NCBI GenBank assembly: GCA_001662425.1
Contig: BDDC01000008.1
Coordinates: 62,001 to 126,000, forward strand
DNA: 64,000 bases
From: Chlamydomonas sphaeroides
Lineage: Eukaryota > Chlorophyta > Chlorophyceae > Chlamydomonadales > Chlamydomonadaceae
Direction of reading: 5' to 3'
Position numbers and translations under genes: made by a program. The notes under the pieces are model-generated. The model searched no databases, had not been told where the DNA came from, and saw only the letters and a list, made by a program, of their open reading frames with translations. Below are positions 9,624 through 19,900 of this stretch, one piece after another. The first letter of the stretch is position 1, and every line of letters begins with the position of its first letter.

Positions 9624-12600
9624 TCACTGGCAGTGGTCCTCCTCCACCGCGCGGCACAGCTCCACCTGCGCCGTGCTGTCGCTGCGGCTCACCACCCGCA
9701 CTACCAGGCGGCCGCCCAGGTTCCCCGCGGTGCGGGCGGCTGGCGGGCTGAGCCAGGTGGCGGCGGCGGGGTCCCAAGGTGCGCGGCCCTCGTTGAAGAC
9801 GGGCCCCCAGGCCCGCAGCAGCGGCCGGAAGCCAAAGGAGCGCTCGCTCTGGGTGCCGTTGTATGAGTGGATGAGCACCTGGTTGGGGCAGTTGTTGCGG
9901 CAGTTGCAGGCGGTAGGAGCGGTTGCTTTGTGTCTTGGATAAGGCGGTTGGGAGCGGTTGCTGGATGCCTTCAATGGCGAGAGGGAGCTCGGCCACGCTG
10001 CACCTGGAGCTCGGCGGTGTGCGTATACAGCGTCACGGCCGGCCTGCGGCCACACCCCCGCATCCTCCATCCGCCTGCACGCCTAGTCGTCCGAGCCCAG
10101 CGCTGGCACCGCCCACCCAGCAGCACCCAAGCCGTCGCTCCTGACAGCCCCCCGCCCACTCACCTGCATGTGGTGCTCCTGGCTCAGGCCCATGTCGAAG
10201 CCGCTGCCGGGGCTGCGCACGCGGTAGCTGAGGAAGTAGGTGGGCATCACGCGGGACTCGCCCGGCAGGTTGAAGTCCACCGCGATCTGAAGGGGAGGCG
10301 GGCCGGGACGGTTTTGGGAGGGTGGACAAGGGCTCGCCAGGGTTTCGCGCGTGTGCGCACGCGGCCCCTGGGGGGGCCCGGCTAGCGCGGCAATCTCGCC
10401 CACAGCCGGCGCCAGACATCGGGCCCCGCAGGGTGTGTACCGGTACCCATGCGCCGCTAGCGCGCTGGAGCCCAGCTGTGTTGCGAGCCCCGTGCGTGGC
10501 CCCATGCGGCCCCTCCCATGCCCACTCACGTAGTTGTCGTCGCGCGTGTGGGCGGCGGGCAGCGCCAGCACCTTGCGCACGTTGGTGCCGATGCCGGGCG
10601 AGCGGAGGGCCGTGAAGGCGCCCTGCGTCAGGTTGCCCACCTCCTGGCTCGCCACGATGGGCCGCGTGTCGCGGAAGGGCACCTGACGAGGCAGGGTGGG
10701 ATGCGGGGAGGCGGGGTCAGGCAGGGGTTCAGGGTGGGCTGTCGCAAGGAGGCAAGGGCCGCAGGTGCCGGTGCGGTACGCCAGTCGGAAGCACGAAAGC
10801 CCCCTGGGCATTGGGGTGCTGCGCTGCTGCCCCTTCTCGACGCACCTGGCGCGGAGTGCCCGGGGCCGTGATGGGGCGCGCCCAGCCGATGCGGAACCTG
10901 GGGCGGTGGGATGGCGGCGACGGCGCGAGGCGGGTGAGGGTCGGGCAGGGGAAGGGCCGGAGCTGGCCGTGGTCGCGACGCGGGGTCGGGTCGGGCGGCG
11001 AGGGAGGGCGGTGGGCTGGCTGGGGCGGTCTGGCCCTGGAGCCGACCGTTGCGCCACCGTGTGCTCACATGTTGGGTGCGTTGGGGCACAGCAGCTCGCT
11101 GCCGGCGCCCCGGAAGTCTCCCATGACGTCGCTGGCGTCGCCGTACTCGTCTCGCGCCCTGTGGGGGGCCGGGGGAAAGGGGAGCGAAGGGGGGAGGACG
11201 GGTGGTTGAGGGGGCAAGTGTCGCGGCGCGCAGCCGGGGGGCCGCGAGGCACGTGCCGCGAGCGCCGCCAGCAGAGCCACGCCTGCAGTGTTGCGCGGCT
11301 GCTCTGTGTGGCTGCGTTGCGTTGCGCGGTGTGATGTGTGACTCGGGCTGCTCACATGCCGGCGTGCTCCAGGCCCATGTTGTGCATCAGCTCGTGCATC
11401 CACACCTGAAGGGGGGGGACACAGGCAGCAGGGTGGGGCAGGGATACGGAAGGGGCGAGCGTCAGTCGCCGGCAGGACAAGCGCGGCCGTGGACCTGGCT
11501 GGGCCCTTGGCACCCCTGATGCTCTGCCGCCGAGGGATCCCACCTTCCGAGGGGGCCCGCACCTGCACACCCACGCCACTGATGCCGCCCTTGACATATC
11601 TGCACAGGGGGAGGCAGTCGGAGCCAGCCGAACGCCTTGGCGACGCACGTCACGCTTGCAACAGTGGCAGACAGGAGCCCCTGGGCGCCGCCGCTCGCTC
11701 CGCCGCCTCGGAGCTCCGGCGCCCCCTCACCCCGGATGACATCCCTGGCCCCACCTCCCCTTCGGCCCACACGCGCGCTGCAGCAGGGCCGGCTCCATGC
11801 CACGAAAACCTCTGTACAAGCGAGTGCAGCACTGCTGTACATAGATACTAAGCATGCATGCATGCACGTGCTGTAATGTGCGCCGCGCCACTCACGCGCT
11901 GCAGGAGGGGCTGGTGCAGGTGACGTCCGCCAGCCCCGCCCAGCCGCAGCGCAGCGCGCTGGGCAGCAGGTACAGGTTGCGGCGGCGCGAGGGCTGGCGC
12001 AGCAGCGCGGCCAGCTCGGGGTCGGTGGCGGCGCGCTGCGAGGGACGAGGGTGAGAGCGGGGTTGGGCAGGGTCGAGAGGGGGGGCGAGCGGGCGTGAAG
12101 GGCGTGAGCAGGCTGCGCCGGTCGGCCTTGTGCGGGTGTGCACTTGGGCCCGTGGGGCGGATGGGTACGCGCCCGCCACCGCCACCGCCACCGCCTCACC
12201 TCGCGGCCCCACTTCTCGGCCTCGCGCTCCCAGGCCTGCTGCTCGGATGAGGTGCAGAAGCGGGACACATCCCACCTGGGGGAGGAGGGCGGGCGGGGAG
12301 CGGGAGGGAGGGACGAGATGGGGATGTGGTTCAGCAGGTTCGGTAAACACGCCGGTGCGTGCAGGGAAAGAGCCTTCTGCTCCAGGCGGCGCTTCGCTTC
12401 ACGACATGACTCATCTGCGCCTATCCGTTCCAAGTCGCACGAAATCCCACACCCACCAGTCCTCGACCGTGTCGTTGCGGCGGCTGGCGGGAACCAGGAA
12501 GCCCCAGGCCGAGGGCGGGCGCGGCGGCGGGCGGGGCGGCATCACGGGGCGGCCCGTGGTGTTGCGCCGCAGCACCCCGGAGCAGGGGATGGGCACGGGT

Positions 12601-14574
12601 CCCAGCACGACCGTGTTGGCGGTTGGCGCGATGGTCTTGTTGTAGGAGCAGGTAGCGTAGTAGTTCTGCACGGGAGGTTTGGGATTGGGTGGGCAGAGGC
12701 GGCGTATTTAGTCCAGGGGGTCTTGTTTGCCCGCGGGCCAGCGGGCGCCATTCGGCCACATCGTCTGTATGGTATCGAAGCAGGTGATACGTTGTGTGCA
12801 ACTGTCTGCTATGGTATGCCATCGCATCAAGCAAGTCTGTCGTGGTCGGCTGAGTGCCCACCTGCATGCTGGTGGCCGATCTAATGCCCTTAGCAGGCTA
12901 TGATCAGTCCATCATTCGGCTAATGTACTGTTTCTCATACAGGTAATTACGTATGTGTGTGACGTGCACACGAGCTACGCGCCCACCTGCATGTTCGTGG
13001 CGGGCGAGCCGGACTGGTTGAGGGTGGCGGCCATGACACCCTGCGGCGGCGGGATGGGGCCAGCGGCAGGGGGGGCAGGCACGTGTCGTTCCGGGCTGGG
13101 CTGGGCCGAGCCTGGGCCGCTGCGCAAAGCACACACAGCTGCTCGGCGCTGGGCTGGGCCGCCGGGCTTGCCTCGTACGTGACGCTGGGGTGGGGAGCCC
13201 AGCGGTCGTCGGCTGGGTCGCAGGAGGAGAAGTCCAGGATCCACACGATGGAGGTCAGGGTGACGTGCTGCCGGCCGTCGAAGATCTGCGGGGCGGGAGG
13301 CAGGGGGCCGAGTGAGCAGGGGCGCGGTTGCTGAGCGCACCAGGGTGCCGCGCCAGGCCGTGGCTGGCGCGTCGAAACCAGTCGTCCTTGCAACAGGAGA
13401 GCGCTGCCCTTACCTTGTCACGAACGACAGGCTCGGCACCACATACCGGTACATGGGTAGAAACACGAGTGGCCGTGGTGCGATGTGTGCGCACCTCGCG
13501 CTTGGTGGTGTCCTTGTATGTCTCGCGCGCCACGGGCGGCTGCTCGCGGTCCCACAGGATGCGGAACTGCGGCTGCGGCGCTGCGCCCTGGCCGCCCGCC
13601 TTGCCCGCCTCCGCGCCGCCCTGCAGCAGGCGCCGCGAGGACGCCCGCAGCCGGCGCGCGGTGCCCGTGGCCGTCTCCTCCAGCGTTAGGCTGAGGGTGT
13701 CGCCGTTGAGGAAGCCGGCGGCGTTCTGGCGTGGTTTCGGGAGCGGCGCGGGTCAGGCGCGGTAGCTGGCGCACTTCGTCCCTGCCTGTGGAAGCGCAGC
13801 GCTGCCGCCTTCTGGACCCAGCCAAGGCACGCGTGCCGTACCCCGCGTATGCGTGGTCATGCGTGACACCCAAGCTAGGCTCACCCGGAACTCCTCGGCC
13901 TCCTGCCCCACGGCGATGGTGGCGCGCGGCGCGTCGCAGGCCTGATCCTCGATCCAGAATCCGGTCTCTGGATCTTGGATCTTGGGGCAGCGCATGGAGA
14001 TCTCCGACAGCTCCGGCGCGTGGACCAGCATGCCGCCGCCGGCGTCAGGCGGGGGTCGGCCGAGGGGAGGGTAGCGCGGCGGGGCGGCGCTGGATCGGGG
14101 CGGGCTGGCTCGGGACGGCGGCGGCCGGCGGAGGGGCGGCGTGAGCCACCGGAAAGCTGTCATGTACGACAGTGTGGCCTCAACTGCGAGGGACGGCAAA
14201 GAAGGTGGGAAGGACGGAGAGCCGGGTGAGTGCCTGAGCGCGAAGATGGTGCAGCTGCGTGCCACTTGGAGATTTGGGAGGTAGGGGCGGGCGCTTGTTT
14301 GCTGCGCCCACGGAGGGAGGGAAATGCGCCCCTGCATCGTACCTTCGATGACTTGACCGGTCGTGGGCACCGGGGGTGGCGGTGGCGGAGAGTTCGGAGC
14401 GACCGGCGGCTCGTTGGGCGCAGATGGCGCGGCCGGGGGCAGTGGCGACAGCGGCGGAGCGTAGTCGGCAATCTCCTTATCTTGGGCTACTGCACTTATT
14501 GCACAGCACGCGAGCAGGAGGCCCGCGACAGCGAGGCAGAGCCGCAGGCTGGACGCCCGCATCTCGTGCCGCAT
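9624..14574 (-). CDS. gametolysin-family zinc metalloprotease (peptidase M11)
   Basis: Secreted cell-wall or matrix protease, about 704 aa, 15 exons that close in phase: 14574-14343, 14183-13885, 13725-13495, 13285-13172, 13040-12987, 12665-12457, 12275-12200, 12035-11896, 11599-11563, 11405-11356, 11158-11069, 10897-10846, 10682-10530, 10286-10164, 9878-9624. The N-terminus has a signal peptide (LCLAVAGLLLACCAISAVA) followed by a Pro-rich stretch. The zinc site HELMHNMGLEH is at about 468-478, followed by YGDASDVMG, the family's Met-turn motif. Then come PNAPN, a WARPI core and a C-terminal exon with VLIHSYNGT. Gametolysin digests the Hyp-rich wall during mating in Chlamydomonas; Volvox homologues act on the extracellular matrix. 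The first zinc ligand is His here. The intron after 13172 uses a GC donor (GAG/GCAAGC). A second in-frame ATG lies at 14562. The substrate is not predictable. Confidence 0.92.
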
Positions 14575-15381
14575 GTGGCCGAAGTGCTCGCGCTCGGCAA
14601 GCTCAGGTGCCCCGGGCGTAGCAAGTCAGCTATGTGGCGGTCAGATGTACCGCAACAGCAGGTGGCTGTCCCAATCAATGCGACGGGAGTTCTCCAGACG
14701 GCGTAGAAGGCCAATCGGCGGAACGGGGTGGGCCGAAGGTGAGCTTGCGCCGCCGTATCCTTCAGACTTAATTGTTTGGCTCTGCAGTAGCAAGATGGCA
14801 TCGGTTTATGTGCGGGGGAGCCTTGAGTGATGGAACAGAGTACGGCATGCCCGGCGACTGTGAAGACAGCCGCGAGCGACCGACACCTCGCGCCGCTCTG
14901 GCCAGCTATGATCGCTAAATTTCACTATGCACTTACAAGGTAAAGCAGACGAGCAGTCGCGGGGCCGCGAAGACGAAGCCGCGAAGTCCATCCGTCAATG
15001 TCTTGTTGGCCCGTTTCTCACAGCAAACGGCAGCCCATCGCCGCACGTACACGCACGAATACATTACTGCAGAAGCGGATGCCATTATATGCGCGCCCGC
15101 CCAGCTTCCAGAGCGACAAGGCTAGAAGTTGGGCGGCCGCAGCGCACGCAGCAGCGCACGGGGCCCACGGCTAGCTGCCGCGCCAACGCGTCCAGGGTCC
15201 AGCAAGATCTAGCGAAGCCCCGACTTTCATCCCCGTCCCAACCCCATCTAGTCCCCACCCTGACCGCAAGACACGTACAGCTCTGCCCACAAGCCCCCAG
15301 CACCGCAAGGCGCCGACCGACCTCGTAACCTAGCTGCTGCTGCTGAGGATGAGGATGCTGCTGCCGCTGCTGCTGCTGCTG
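14575..15381. other. intergenic
   Basis: Promoter side of the gametolysin-like gene and 3' UTR of the next minus-strand gene. No further coding signal supported. Confidence 0.5.
14933..14937 (-). terminator. putative poly(A) signal TGTAA (minus strand)
   Basis: TGTAA on the minus strand, 445 bases beyond the stop at 15382 of the 318-aa gene. Confidence 0.5.
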
Positions 15382-18300
15382 CTACGCGCGCACAGCGCCG
15401 CCAAACTCCTCGGCCGGCCGCTCCTCCGCCTCCACTCCAGCCGCCGGGCCCTTCCATTCCTCCGCCTGCTGCTCCTCGTCGGCCATGCGCCGCCTAAAGT
15501 CCTCCTCGTCGGCGATGACGGGCGGGAAGACCCAGCGGTCGGAGCCTGCGGGACGTGCGCACCGCGCCACACCCACGGCAGCGCAGGAAGCTTGCGGCAG
15601 GCGCAGCAGCGCCGCGTAGGGAGCGCCACACGCGCCGAGGCGGCGGCCGCTGCCCGCTGCCTCGCGCGCTACCCGTGCATCGCAGTGCGGCCAGGGCCCC
15701 GCCCCCCGCACCCCCGACACGTACCCTGGCCCTCGCACGCCTCCTGGTGGCGGCTCCAGTAGTGCGACTGCGCGCCGGCCGGCAGCCCCTCCAGCAGCCG
15801 GCGGTGCTCCGCCTCCAGGCCGCTGATGCGCTCCACCTGGCGGGTGGGGGCGGGAGGGAGGGGGGGTCAGGGCGCGGGGGGCGGGCGATTGCTGCTGCAC
15901 TGTCCCACTGTGGGCGGGCACACCGCATTGCAGTGGACGAGCGCGGCCTTCGAAGACCGACCGAGCTGACGGAGCCGAAGACGCGAATGACCTGGCAGAG
16001 AGGCGGTGCGCGGATAGGGCGGAGACAGGTGCTGCCGGGAGTGCTCTGCTGTCGTGCGCTGGGCTGCTGGACAAGGACAGCATCCCTCGCGCGCTGCTGC
16101 AGGCATCCGACAGGGCTGGCGGAGTTGCGGGTCCGCTCCATTGGGCGGGGGAAAGGGCCAGGGTTGAAGGGAGGCACGGCGCGGGAAGGCCGGCACCGGC
16201 TTGCGCTGTACCGGCCTCGGCCACGTACCGGTTCCCCGCCAGGAACGCCGCACGCCTCGGACCCCTCGGACCCCACCCTGTCAGCCCTCGGCCCCCAGCC
16301 CTCGGCCCCCTCGACTCCCCGCCCCGTCACCCCTCGGTACCCCAGCGCACCAGCTGCAGCTGCGCACCCCGACCATGCAGGTGCAGGTAGCCTGCGGACA
16401 CAGGCGGGCAGGGCCCGTGGGGCAGGGAGCAGCGGGGTGGAGGCCCTGCGGCAGCTGAGCTCGCGGCCGGGGCCCTGGAGGGCGGGCCTGTCGCGCCATG
16501 TGTGTTGTGGGTTGGGGCTGCAGCGCTTGTGCGGCTTCGCACCACGGCCGCCCGCACCGCGGGCACGGCGCTCTCACATCGGAAGATGTTGAAGGAATTG
16601 GCCAGCACATCGTCCTGGCAGCATGAAGCAGCGAGGGGAGCAGCGAGGCGAGGGGCCGGTTGTTCAGTCCCCAATGCGGCTGTGACAAGCACTTGCCGCC
16701 GCGCAACCCGGCTCGGCACCGCGGGCCGAACAAAGCCCGGCCGGGCCAAGCACCAGGCCGCGCGAGCACCTGCCGGACCGGCCTGAAGTCGGATGGCTAT
16801 GCGCTGCCGTACGCGCTTGAGCCGCACCGTGCCGTGTGCCGTACCTCGTAGTCGCACAGGTCGTCACTGATGTCGACCAGCTGCTCGTCCACCCGCAGGA
16901 AGGCCAGCAGCTGCTCGTCGTACGGCAGCCGCGCCAGGCGGAACAGCAGCAGGCACAGGACCTGTGCAGGGCGTGGGCAGTCATTGTAGCTCAGATAGCT
17001 CAGGTAGCTCAGGTAGCTCAGGTACCTCAGGTAGCTCAGGTAGCTCAGGTAGCTGCACACGACAGCGTGTCCTTGTGTGCGCAGCAGGGCCAGGCCACGG
17101 GGCAAGGGTGCTAGGCGGAAGCGCACGGGGACAATTGGCAAAACGGAAGGCGCGCGAGGCGCAGGGGTCGGGCGCCCGTGGACATCTGACCCAAGCACGC
17201 CCGCCGCACCACTGCCGCTCCTGCAGCTAGCAGACGCAGGCTCTGGGCAGCTCTGCGCCCCCAGCCATGCCTGCGTGCTCCCAAGCACCTGCGCGCGACA
17301 CCGCACGCCGGGCCCAAGGGCAAGCGCAAGCACCATTCCACGTGACAGCGACCACCCTGGCTGTTCAACCAAGCACGGCATCCGGACTCTGCCAGCCGGC
17401 CGGAGCGCCCACCACGCCAGCGCACGCAGCCGCACCAGTGCGGTACCCACTGCGCACCCGGTAGTCGAACGACTTGGCCTGGTGGCACCGCAGCACCTCC
17501 TCCGCCCCCACCGACGCGGCGGGGGCCACCAGCGGCCGCGGCGCCGCCCTCAGCCGGCAGCAGATGGCCCGCTCCATCCGCCAGTAGTGCAGGCCCTGGG
17601 CAGCAGGCGGGGCCCGCGGCGCAAGGCGATGGGGTAAGGGCTGCAGTACATGCGGCGGCGGGCGAGCTACTTCCGCCGGTGCTCTCGGGGAAGCGTTGGC
17701 GCGCAGGGCAGCAGCAAGGTGGGGTGGCGGCGTCGTGGAGACACGGCGTGAGCCCCGATGCGCTGCGGCTGCGTGGCGCTCGCCCTCCTCGCTGTCGCGC
17801 GCCAAGGTGCAGGCGCATGCAGTGCGCGTGCCCCTGCCCGGCTGCTGTCCCCTAGTCTGGTGGCAACGCCCGACGGCCGCGCGGCGTGCAGGCCCGTGGA
17901 AGGCCGGCCGGCCCTCCAGCTACCGCCGGAAGCCCCCATGCCGCCAGCATGCGGCCCCTCCGGACACGTGCGGCCCTGTGGGCTCCACGCCCGCACCTGC
18001 TGCAGCTCCGCTTCTATGCGGCCATCCAGCAGCCCCAGCTCCGCGAGCACGCGGCGGATGACGGCCATGCCTGCACAACGGAGCGGTGGGCAGCAGCATG
18101 CAGGCACCGTGCGCCGGTGCTGTGGGCACAGGAGAAGGCCGAGGCGCGCAGGCAGCGAGCAACCTCGCCCCCGCTCGCGCCCTCCCCCTTGCCCTGTAGC
18201 CCCTCCCGTCCCCATTCCCCTTTCCCCTCAGCACAAACATGTTACCTGTTTCCGCATACACAGTGTCGCTGTTACTCTTTTACTTCCCTTAAGATGAACA

Positions 18301-18909
18301 CACAGTGCCGCGTGTTACTCGGTAACTTTCCTTAAATGCACACACAGTGACGCACCCTTCTCCGCGTGATCGCTGTGCTCCACGCCAGCGCCCGTGAGGG
18401 CCTCATTGTCCTCATCAAGCTGCAGCGCAGGGACAGGACAGACGTCTTGTGCTACAACACCAGGCGTGAGGCCCCGCCCGGGCGGAGGCTGCCCCCATGT
18501 ACAGTCACCGGGCCTGGCCTGAGCTGGACTGCGATCGTGACCCCGTTCTCCTGCGGCAGCGCCTCTAGCTCGCCTGGTAGATGCTGGCCTCCACCCACAC
18601 CAAGACGTCCATGTAGCGAAACCAGTCCTACGGGTCACACGTGGGGAGGAATGGCAGGCGGGGTTATGGCAGGTGGGGCTACGCCGGGTTGCGCGGCGGG
18701 CCACGCTTGGGCGCGTGTGCTGCCGCGGCAGGGCCGCGCGCGGCGCCGCGGCGGGCGCTGCGGGTTGAGGCTGCACAGCCTGCGCGCACCTCGGGCAGCT
18801 TGAGGCCCAGGTAGGGGAAGTAGCTCTTGGCGAAGTCCTCCAGTGTGGTGCGGGAGCGCTGCAGGGCCTTGAAGCTGACAGTGAGCGATGATGCGGCGCT
18901 GCCGCTCAT
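15382..18909 (-). CDS. conserved green-lineage protein of unknown function, all-helical
   Basis: About 318 aa from 11 exons with consistent phase: 18909-18790, 18627-18574, 18419-18356, 18070-17997, 17595-17458, 16961-16845, 16614-16578, 16391-16368, 16277-16225, 15836-15725, 15545-15382. No named domain was recognised. Stretches such as YMDVLVWVEASIYQLDEDNE, RMERAICCRL and VDISDDLCDYEDDVLANSFN are of a kind I recall from uncharacterised land-plant proteins. The two acidic clusters (LDEDNE near residue 60 and DISDDLCDYEDD near 180), set in predicted helices, are reminiscent of class I terpenoid-synthase-like folds, but the spacing and residues are not canonical and no activity is claimed. The C-terminal region (WVFPPVIADEEDFRRRM then Glu-rich) is probably a flexible tail. 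No signal or membrane segment. Intron 2 uses a GC donor (CAG/GCGAGC). The small exons 8 and 9 (24 and 53 nt) are the least certain. Confidence 0.78.
16987..17054. repeat. 9-bp minisatellite (TAGCTCAGG)
   Basis: About 7.5 copies of TAGCTCAGG with two single-base variants (one TACCTCAGG, one TAGCTCAGA). It lies in an intron of the 318-aa gene, just upstream of the exon at 16961-16845. Confidence 0.95.
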
Positions 18910-19900
18910 GATGCAGCGAGCCTCCAGCCAGGGCGCAGTGTACCGGTGCCGAGGCGCGGAGCGAACCCAGGCCTGCGTCACCCACAGCCGCGGCCTGGCG
19001 TGTAGAGTGAAATGCTTCAAGCGAGGCGTCGCAACTGGCCAACCGGGCCCCCGTCATCCTGGGGTTGCGGTGCGAAGGGTGCCGACGGCACGTACCACGG
19101 GTAACACGAGCGCCGCCACAGCGTGGGCTACGATAGCACAATTTTGGCTCTTATCTCTGTTGCAAAGTCAAGCGTGCGCGACAGCAATCTCTGGCATGCC
19201 CGTCGCGAGGTCGCGCACATGGCCTGTGGCTCCTCCTATGCATGCATATGAAGGTTGAACATGTGCACTTGTTCTATAGCTAAGCGATGCGTTGAGTCAC
19301 AGCAGCGGGTGAAGTTATCGGCACGAAACCAAGGCTTTTCCCGAGAGCCTGTAACCCAGTGGCTGACCCTCATCCAACATATAGGGCGACTCATCGAGGC
19401 CGGTGTACACAAAACCGCTGCTGTGCATATGAGCTTGCTCGTGCTCGAGGCCAATGCGACGGGGCGCACACGCCAGCAATGTGCCGCCTGTTAGTTACAC
19501 AGTCGACGTGCACCACCTCACCCTCGTCTCGCGGGCGAATGCCGCCTGCGCCGCACAAGCCTGAGCGTCGTCCGAATGTGTCACGTGCTCTACAACATAC
19601 ACCGCATGTTGGCGGCAAACAACATGCTCCGCTGTCAAGGCCACACGGCAGCCGCTACCCTGAGCCGTGAGCCGCTGCAAACCCAGCCTGGGATGCCCAC
19701 CACCACCACGCCACCGTGACACCCAACCGACCGCACGCAGCCTGAACCGAGCCCCGTGTCGTACATCGCAGCGCGTCCTTGGTGTCCTATCCGTCCCCAT
19801 TCAACCCCCGCGTCCGCCTGAGCAACAATTTTGCCACAACGCACACCCAGCAGCACTGGGCCATCAAACACCCAGGCCACGCTTCCAGCACATTTCCCGG
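18910..19900. other. intergenic
   Basis: Upstream region of the 318-aa gene and 3' UTR of UAP56. No supportable gene. Confidence 0.5.
19495..19499 (-). terminator. putative poly(A) signal TGTAA (minus strand)
   Basis: TGTAA on the minus strand, about 400 bases beyond the UAP56 stop at 19901. Confidence 0.5.

Noticed and set aside
9003..9866. Plus-strand open frame of about 290 codons
   Set aside because: It is antisense to the last exon and 3' UTR of the gametolysin-like gene, whose protein shows family motifs and perfect splice phases; composition is Pro/Ala shadow sequence.
16987..17054. Short regularly spaced repeats as a CRISPR array
   Set aside because: Units are contiguous 9-mers without unique spacers, inside an intron of a eukaryotic gene.
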